From: a virus | Direction: 5' to 3' (one strand) | Length of the DNA: 59,384 nucleotides | Virus record (IMG/VR): IMGVR_UViG_3300042485_000753 | Location: 1 to 59,384 of that record | Shown: positions 59,126-59,384 of the stretch, piece after piece | How the letters are laid out: the number at the start of each line of letters is the position of its first letter | Position numbering within the stretch: position 1 is the first letter of the stretch | Program-made: the position numbers and the translations under genes | Notes under the pieces: model-generated | Seen by the model: the letters and a program-made list of their open reading frames with translations, nothing else | Database searches by the model: none | Told to the model about the DNA's origin: nothing

Positions 59126-59384
59126 TTTGCGTGAGCAGGAAGAATGTATGTATAAGTAGCTAAGCCTGAATCTACTGTGATTTCAGTTGCACCCTGATCA
59201 GAGATTTTAACTGTTTTATCACCCGGTAAATCCATGATAGACAAAAATACTTTTACGGGCCAGTCCCAAGATTTACTCAGTGTACCTGAAACATCAGTCT
59301 GAAATACAAAATTACCTGAGTGCGTCGAAGGATCACCAAAGAATACTTTTAAGTTACCCTTTTCAGTTTTAGTAGAAAAAGTAG
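59122..59384 (-). CDS. Virion protein, partial (runs off right edge)
   Basis: 87 codons of the C-terminal part. SGTLSKSWDWPVKVFLSIMDLPGDKTVKISDQG and GLATYTYILPAHAK resemble a structural protein next to the 78-residue one in related phages. The start lies outside the window. Confidence 0.65.
   Translation of the reverse strand, partial: TFSTKTEKGNLKVFFGDPSTHSGNFVFQTDVSGTLSKSWDWPVKVFLSIMDLPGDKTVKISDQGATEITVDSGLATYTYILPAHAK

Noticed and set aside
1-59384. tRNA genes, integrase, transposase, CRISPR
   Set aside because: I looked for T-loop patterns, recombinase motifs and arrays and found none convincing by eye; a dedicated scan would settle it.

Overview
This window is part of the genome of a tailed bacteriophage. 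It is AT-rich and tightly packed, and almost every gene lies on the minus strand (three clear exceptions: 23628-23999 and 27857-29029, plus strand). T4-superfamily features include ATAAATA late-promoter-like boxes, a T4-type DNA ligase, a T4-RNase-H-type flap nuclease, long repetitive tail fibres, Hsp20, AdoMet decarboxylase, and short (I/L)-x-E N-termini resembling T4 capsid-targeting peptides. The host is probably a Gram-negative bacterium: early promoters are near-consensus sigma70 (TTGACA/T, 16 bp, TATAAT), one protein has a Gram-negative signal peptide with a glycine zipper, and the phage IF-1 resembles the proteobacterial one. I cannot name phage or host.

Layout. 1-8.6 kb: a partial methyltransferase, a glycosyltransferase, a vestigial fibre tip and two tail-fibre genes. 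8.6-12.6 kb: probable virion cargo and late proteins (zincin-like protein, superoxide dismutase, HAD phosphatase, basic capsid-type protein) plus IF-1 and an AbrB-like protein. 12.6-16.6 kb: dCMP deaminase, membrane proteins, cupin, HTH protein, phosphoesterase and SWIM protein. 16.6-23.6 kb: small early genes, many with their own copy of a repeated sigma70 promoter/leader cassette. 23.6-31.2 kb: SpeD, nucleotidyltransferase, ClpP, a large cargo protein, SprT, two plus-strand genes, ClpS, Hsp20 and ClpX. 31.2-47 kb: a membrane coiled-coil protein, HIT protein, DNA ligase, DEDD exonuclease, flap nuclease, many small unknowns, a putative restriction-modification cassette inserted beside a duplicated gene end, and a UV endonuclease. 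47-58.9 kb: gp88-like protein, sugar epimerase, two glycosyltransferases and a 7-deazaguanine pathway (QueE, QueD, FolE, DpdA) with purine salvage enzymes (GuaC, Gpt-like). 58.9 kb to the end: small virion proteins.

How the parts fit. Early genes are driven by host sigma70 promoters with a shared leader. Late genes follow ATAAATA boxes, several so close to the ATG that transcripts would be leaderless. The phage appears to carry its own proteostasis set (ClpX, ClpP, ClpS, Hsp20), to modify its DNA with a deazaguanine base (no QueC is present here, so the base could be the carboxy form), and perhaps to load enzymes into the capsid through a cleavable N-terminal tag. All functions are inferred from motifs read by eye; no database search was run.
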